From the NCBI RefSeq assembly GCF_001562425.1, contig NZ_LOED01000018.1:1-49533 (forward strand): 49,533 nucleotides of DNA. The letters are read 5' to 3'. The notes beneath the pieces were generated by a model. That model saw only the letters and a program-made list of their open reading frames with translations, was not told the DNA's origin and searched no databases. The translations under genes and the position numbers were made by a program. Each line of letters starts with the position of its first letter. Positions within the stretch are counted from its first letter, which is position 1. The DNA is from Fervidicola ferrireducens. GTDB taxonomy: Bacteria; Bacillota; Thermosediminibacteria; Thermosediminibacterales; Thermosediminibacteraceae. Below are positions 47,301 through 49,533 of the stretch, piece after piece.

Positions 47301-47699
47301 ATGGAGTCCTTGAGCCTTAATATTCAAAAGGATGACTGGAAAAAAGAAAAGCATGTCCCTGTTATAGAGTTAAAAGAACCTGCTAAAAAGGGAGAGCCAA
47401 TCAACATCCACCTTTGCGTGGGAAAAGAAATCCCGCACCCTAACACCCCCGAACACCACATCAGGTGGATAAAACTATTCTTCCAGCCCGATGGCGAGAA
47501 ATTCACGATTCACCTCGGAACTTACATGTTCGAAGCCCACGCCGAATCGATAGAAGGGCCCAACAAAGGTTCTGCAAAGTGCGAACCTTGTGTGCATACC
47601 AGCGTAATTTTGGAAAAGCCAGGCACATTAATCGCCTTGAGCTACTGCAACATCCACGGCCTCTGGGAAAACTCGCTTAGAGTCGATTTTGAAAATTAA
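47301..47699 (+). CDS. Superoxide reductase (neelaredoxin type)
   Basis: 132 residues without the N-terminal desulforedoxin domain, so a one-iron class II enzyme. The catalytic Glu-Lys-His motif EKHVP (16-20), iron-binding histidines in PEHHIRW and the C-terminal ligands in CNIHGLW are present. It reduces superoxide to hydrogen peroxide in the cytoplasm; rubrerythrin encoded at 17167-17697 can then remove the peroxide. GGGGAGGA precedes the ATG, and a strong terminator follows. Confidence 0.95.
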   Translation: MESLSLNIQKDDWKKEKHVPVIELKEPAKKGEPINIHLCVGKEIPHPNTPEHHIRWIKLFFQPDGEKFTIHLGTYMFEAHAESIEGPNKGSAKCEPCVHTSVILEKPGTLIALSYCNIHGLWENSLRVDFEN

Positions 47700-47702
47700 T
47701 AC

Positions 47703-47737
47703 AAGGCCCCGGGTTAAACTTTTTACCCCGGGGCCTT
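47703..47737 (+). terminator. Rho-independent terminator of superoxide reductase
   Basis: AAGGCCCCGGG / CCCGGGGCCTT stem followed by AATTTT. Confidence 0.85.
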
Positions 47738-47929
47738 AATTTTCATAACGCTACGCAGCTTATGAAATTTCAGGCACGGCCCTCAAATGCTCCTAACAGC
47801 ACTCTCGCCTTCATCAAAATAGAGTTAACGAATTTTCCGCAAGTCACAAAATACATACAGGAAGCAGAAAGGATTTATAATTAGGAATGAGGACATCTTA
47901 TTTATAAAGTATGAGTAGGGAGGATTAAA

Positions 47930-48163
47930 ATGGCGGAAATTTACATCAACCTGGGGCAGGAAATCAACGATTACGACATCAATTCCCTGAGAAGAAGGCT
48001 CAGGTCCGTAAAACCCGGAGAAGAAGTTGTCATCCGTATGGAAGCAGCCGATGCCCACCAAGCCGACCTGATAGTGGACGAGTTGAGGAATCAGGGCTTC
48101 GATTACCAGCCTCACGGCGGTCATTCGGGAGAATACTTCCTGATAGCCAGGAAAAAAGGTTGA
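47930..48163 (+). CDS. Small unknown protein
   Basis: 77 residues. The pattern INSLRRRLRSVKPGEEVVIRME, then ADLIVDELRNQGFDYQPHGG and a final strand (YFLIARKK) suggests a beta-alpha-beta-alpha-beta fold like TusA/SirA proteins, but the CPxP motif of that family is missing, so function is open. GGGAGGA precedes the ATG and a clear terminator follows, supporting a real gene. Monocistronic. Confidence 0.7.
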   Translation: MAEIYINLGQEINDYDINSLRRRLRSVKPGEEVVIRMEAADAHQADLIVDELRNQGFDYQPHGGHSGEYFLIARKKG

Positions 48164-48193
48164 AGTCAGAAATTCAAGGTCTATATGAGGGCG

Positions 48194-48218
48194 CTCCCCG
48201 ACAATCGGGGAGTTTTTT
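48194..48218 (+). terminator. Rho-independent terminator
   Basis: CTCCCCGA / TCGGGGAG with a three-base loop, followed by six T. Confidence 0.88.
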
Positions 48219-48294
48219 CTTCTTTGCAGCGGAACTTAATAAAATGATAGTTAATATAATTATAGTAGACTCGAAGGAAGGAGGTTCAATTTTG

Positions 48295-48690
48295 ATGGGC
48301 GAGTATCCGAACTACCCCGACTACAACGGTTGCCCCGATTATCACGACCATCACGAGTATCACGACCACAAACATGATGACCATCAATACGATCACTGCA
48401 ACTACGACATGATCGAAGCCGAGATGATGTCCATGTACGATCCGCTGTGCCATGAGATAATGCATCACGTGCGGATGGTATGCGACAGGTACGATGACCC
48501 ATGGAGATGCCCGTGTCCCACCCGGGAAATGGTGGAGCGCTGGTGCGATGAAGTTTTATATTCGTGGTCCCCGTCGTGGTATTCAGCTGAAGCAGAGACC
48601 CAGCAGTTTGGCCGAAGACCGCTAAGGTCCTTGGTGCTTGCCCTTTTAATATTTGAATTATTGCGCAGAAGGCGCAGGATATATAGATAA
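48295..48690 (+). CDS. His/Asp/Tyr-rich small protein of unknown function
   Basis: 131 residues. The first 38 are very rich in His, Asp and Tyr (for example DYHDHHEYHDHKHDDHQYDH), a likely metal-binding or surface segment. The middle has several cysteines and MYDPLCHEIMHHVRMVC, and the end is a hydrophobic stretch followed by arginines (LVLALLIFELLRRRRRIYR). There is no signal peptide. GGAGG precedes both TTG 48292 and ATG 48295; ATG is chosen. Flanked by terminators, so a single-gene unit. A spore-coat or metal-storage role would be a guess. Confidence 0.7.
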   Translation: MGEYPNYPDYNGCPDYHDHHEYHDHKHDDHQYDHCNYDMIEAEMMSMYDPLCHEIMHHVRMVCDRYDDPWRCPCPTREMVERWCDEVLYSWSPSWYSAEAETQQFGRRPLRSLVLALLIFELLRRRRRIYR

Positions 48691-48697
48691 AGAAAAG

Positions 48698-48732
48698 GAG
48701 CTGCTGTTTAGATAATCAGCAGCTCTTTTTTT
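48698..48732 (+). terminator. Rho-independent terminator
   Basis: GAGCTGCTG / CAGCAGCTC with a ten-base loop, followed by seven T. Confidence 0.9.
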
Positions 48733-48912
48733 GAAACCACAACGATATTGTGCTTTTATCTTCAAACCCGAATTTTTCATCGTCAAGGAATGCAGCGTTC
48801 GGAGAATATCGAAAGGCCTCATCGTGGATTTCCCTGAAGCTTTCTTTGTTTTGATTCGACAGCATTTCATAAGGATATTTCCGGGGAAATATCGCTTTGT
48901 GTCGAGAACTTA
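48733..48912. other. Short gene-free stretch with nested inverted repeats
   Basis: No frame with a ribosome site. It holds a nested pair of inverted repeats, TCGACA / TGTCGA (48856-48861, 48900-48905) around GATATTTC / GAAATATC (48874-48881, 48886-48893), directly before a terminator hairpin. It could be a small RNA or the end of a lost gene. Confidence 0.35.
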
Positions 48913-48946
48913 AAGGGGAGCGTCTTTTTGCGCTCCCCTTATTTTA
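48913..48946 (+). terminator. Terminator hairpin at the intron insertion point
   Basis: AAGGGGAGCG / CGCTCCCCTT (48913-48922, 48931-48940) then ATTTTA; the group II intron begins at the next base. Confidence 0.85.
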
Positions 48947-49533
48947 GTGCGCCCGGCATGGGCGTTAACTCGGTGGTGAAAGTCCACTGCAGGCGAGGCA
49001 GCCCTAGTCTGCTAGCCAAAGGCAAGGGTGTCCACCGTGAGGTGGAATCCGAAGGAAGCCGGAGGCAAAGCCACGGCCCGATGGACAAGAACCCCATACG
49101 AGGCTAGACCGCTCGGATGAGCTGGCTAGACACAGCGAAATCCAAGGCTGCCAAGGGGCGGTAGAGTATATGGGGCGGGCGCGGGGTGAAAGTTAACGCT
49201 CTTACCCGGGGAGGCCTGTCGGAAACGCCAGGTAAACTGGTAACCCATGCTGAAAGGCATGGCTGAACCGGCAGGAGTCAGCAGAGGGCATAGTACCTTG
49301 GAGGTCATGAACTTCGAGGGAAGGCCCGAACATCAAGTAAGAGGTGAGACCGATGAGTTCGAGAGAAGAGCGAAGACAGCAGAAAACCCCGGAAGGGGCC
49401 TACCCGCGGGAAGGAGTGGTGAAGCCACAGGGGCCCGCGGGAGGGCCGAGTTCTTCTCCGGCACGAAGCGGAGAGTCACCTCGCGGGGACAACGATAGCG
49501 GCCTGATGGAGCGGGTGGTAGAAAGAAACAACA
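48947..49533 (+). mobile_element. Group II intron, 5' part (runs off the window)
   Basis: Begins GTGCGCCCGGCATGGGCG, fitting the GUGYG 5' consensus, followed by about 400 bases of structured, purine-rich ribozyme (domain I features such as GGTGGTGAAAGTCCACTGC) and then the start of a reverse transcriptase. Insertion immediately after a terminator hairpin and the short ribozyme before the open frame are typical of class C introns. The 3' end and domains V/VI are outside the window, so class and activity cannot be confirmed. Confidence 0.88.
49353..49533 (+). CDS. ltrA: Group II intron reverse transcriptase/maturase, N-terminal fragment
   Basis: The first 60 codons of the intron-encoded protein; the frame is open to the window edge. 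It starts at ATG 49353 after GAGGTGA, with a basic, low-complexity leader (MSSREERRQQKTPEG, then a Pro/Gly/Ser-rich run) and reaches LMERVVERNN, which matches the opening of the reverse transcriptase 0 region in LtrA-type proteins. The full protein would splice the intron and copy it into new sites; catalytic motifs lie beyond the window. Confidence 0.8.
   Translation, partial: MSSREERRQQKTPEGAYPREGVVKPQGPAGGPSSSPARSGESPRGDNDSGLMERVVERNN

Noticed and set aside
48731-48913. A 60-codon frame after the His-rich gene
   Set aside because: It begins right at the terminator T tract, has no ribosome site and shows no protein-like pattern.
49247-49498. An 83-codon frame inside the group II intron
   Set aside because: It overlaps ribozyme sequence and runs in a different frame from the reverse transcriptase start at 49353.

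Overview
The window looks like the chromosome of a thermophilic, anaerobic, low-to-moderate GC Firmicute, probably near the Thermosediminibacter/Tepidanaerobacter group; that placement is inference. Supporting signs are strong AGGAGG ribosome binding sites with many GTG/TTG starts, the CggR-type glycolytic operon, rubrerythrin plus superoxide reductase, a tungsten-type aldehyde oxidoreductase, a K+-dependent membrane pyrophosphatase, and a TtuA/TtuB pair (tRNA T54 thiolation, a trait of thermophiles). Most genes are on the minus strand.

1-6.8 kb is the end of an integrated mobile element (prophage or phage satellite). It carries two RinA/ArpU-like regulators, a TubC-N-like small protein, a large PrimPol-helicase with an iteron-like repeat array inside its gene, a small protein ending in a sliding-clamp motif, an Xre repressor and a divergent zinc-finger protein. 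It stops at an orphan 3' half of a tRNA-Glu gene, the expected attachment scar. The intact tRNA copy and the integrase must lie left of the window.

6.8-17 kb: NhaC-type antiporter, ttuA-ttuB, a YfcC transporter with an M20 amidohydrolase, rnr-smpB, and a ChrB-like/MFS pair behind a two-box operator. 17-19 kb: PerR-box-controlled rubrerythrin and a slipin. 18.9-24.7 kb: a six-gene operon joining an aldehyde oxidoreductase and its polyferredoxin to a MoaD-like carrier and three NuoE/F/G-type electron-transfer subunits, possibly an electron-bifurcating complex.

25-32 kb: thioesterase, a decayed sulfur-carrier gene, a D-threonine-aldolase-like enzyme, a MoxR-DUF58-DUF4129 operon and a dynamin-like GTPase broken by a stop codon and a frameshift. 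Directly upstream of that GTPase is a convincing fluoride riboswitch with a terminator platform; upstream again are DUF190, the fluoride channel crcB and the pyrophosphatase hppA.

35-44.5 kb: secG, a DUF4342 protein, and the glycolytic run gap-cggR-pgk-tpiA-gpmI-eno behind a promoter with a CggR-like operator, preceded by rpoN. 44.6-48.9 kb: a stress protein, coiled-coil protein, deoC, a UPF0316 membrane protein, superoxide reductase and two small unknown proteins, one very rich in His/Asp/Tyr. From 48,947 to the end is the 5' part of a group II intron inserted just after a terminator hairpin, with the start of its reverse transcriptase.
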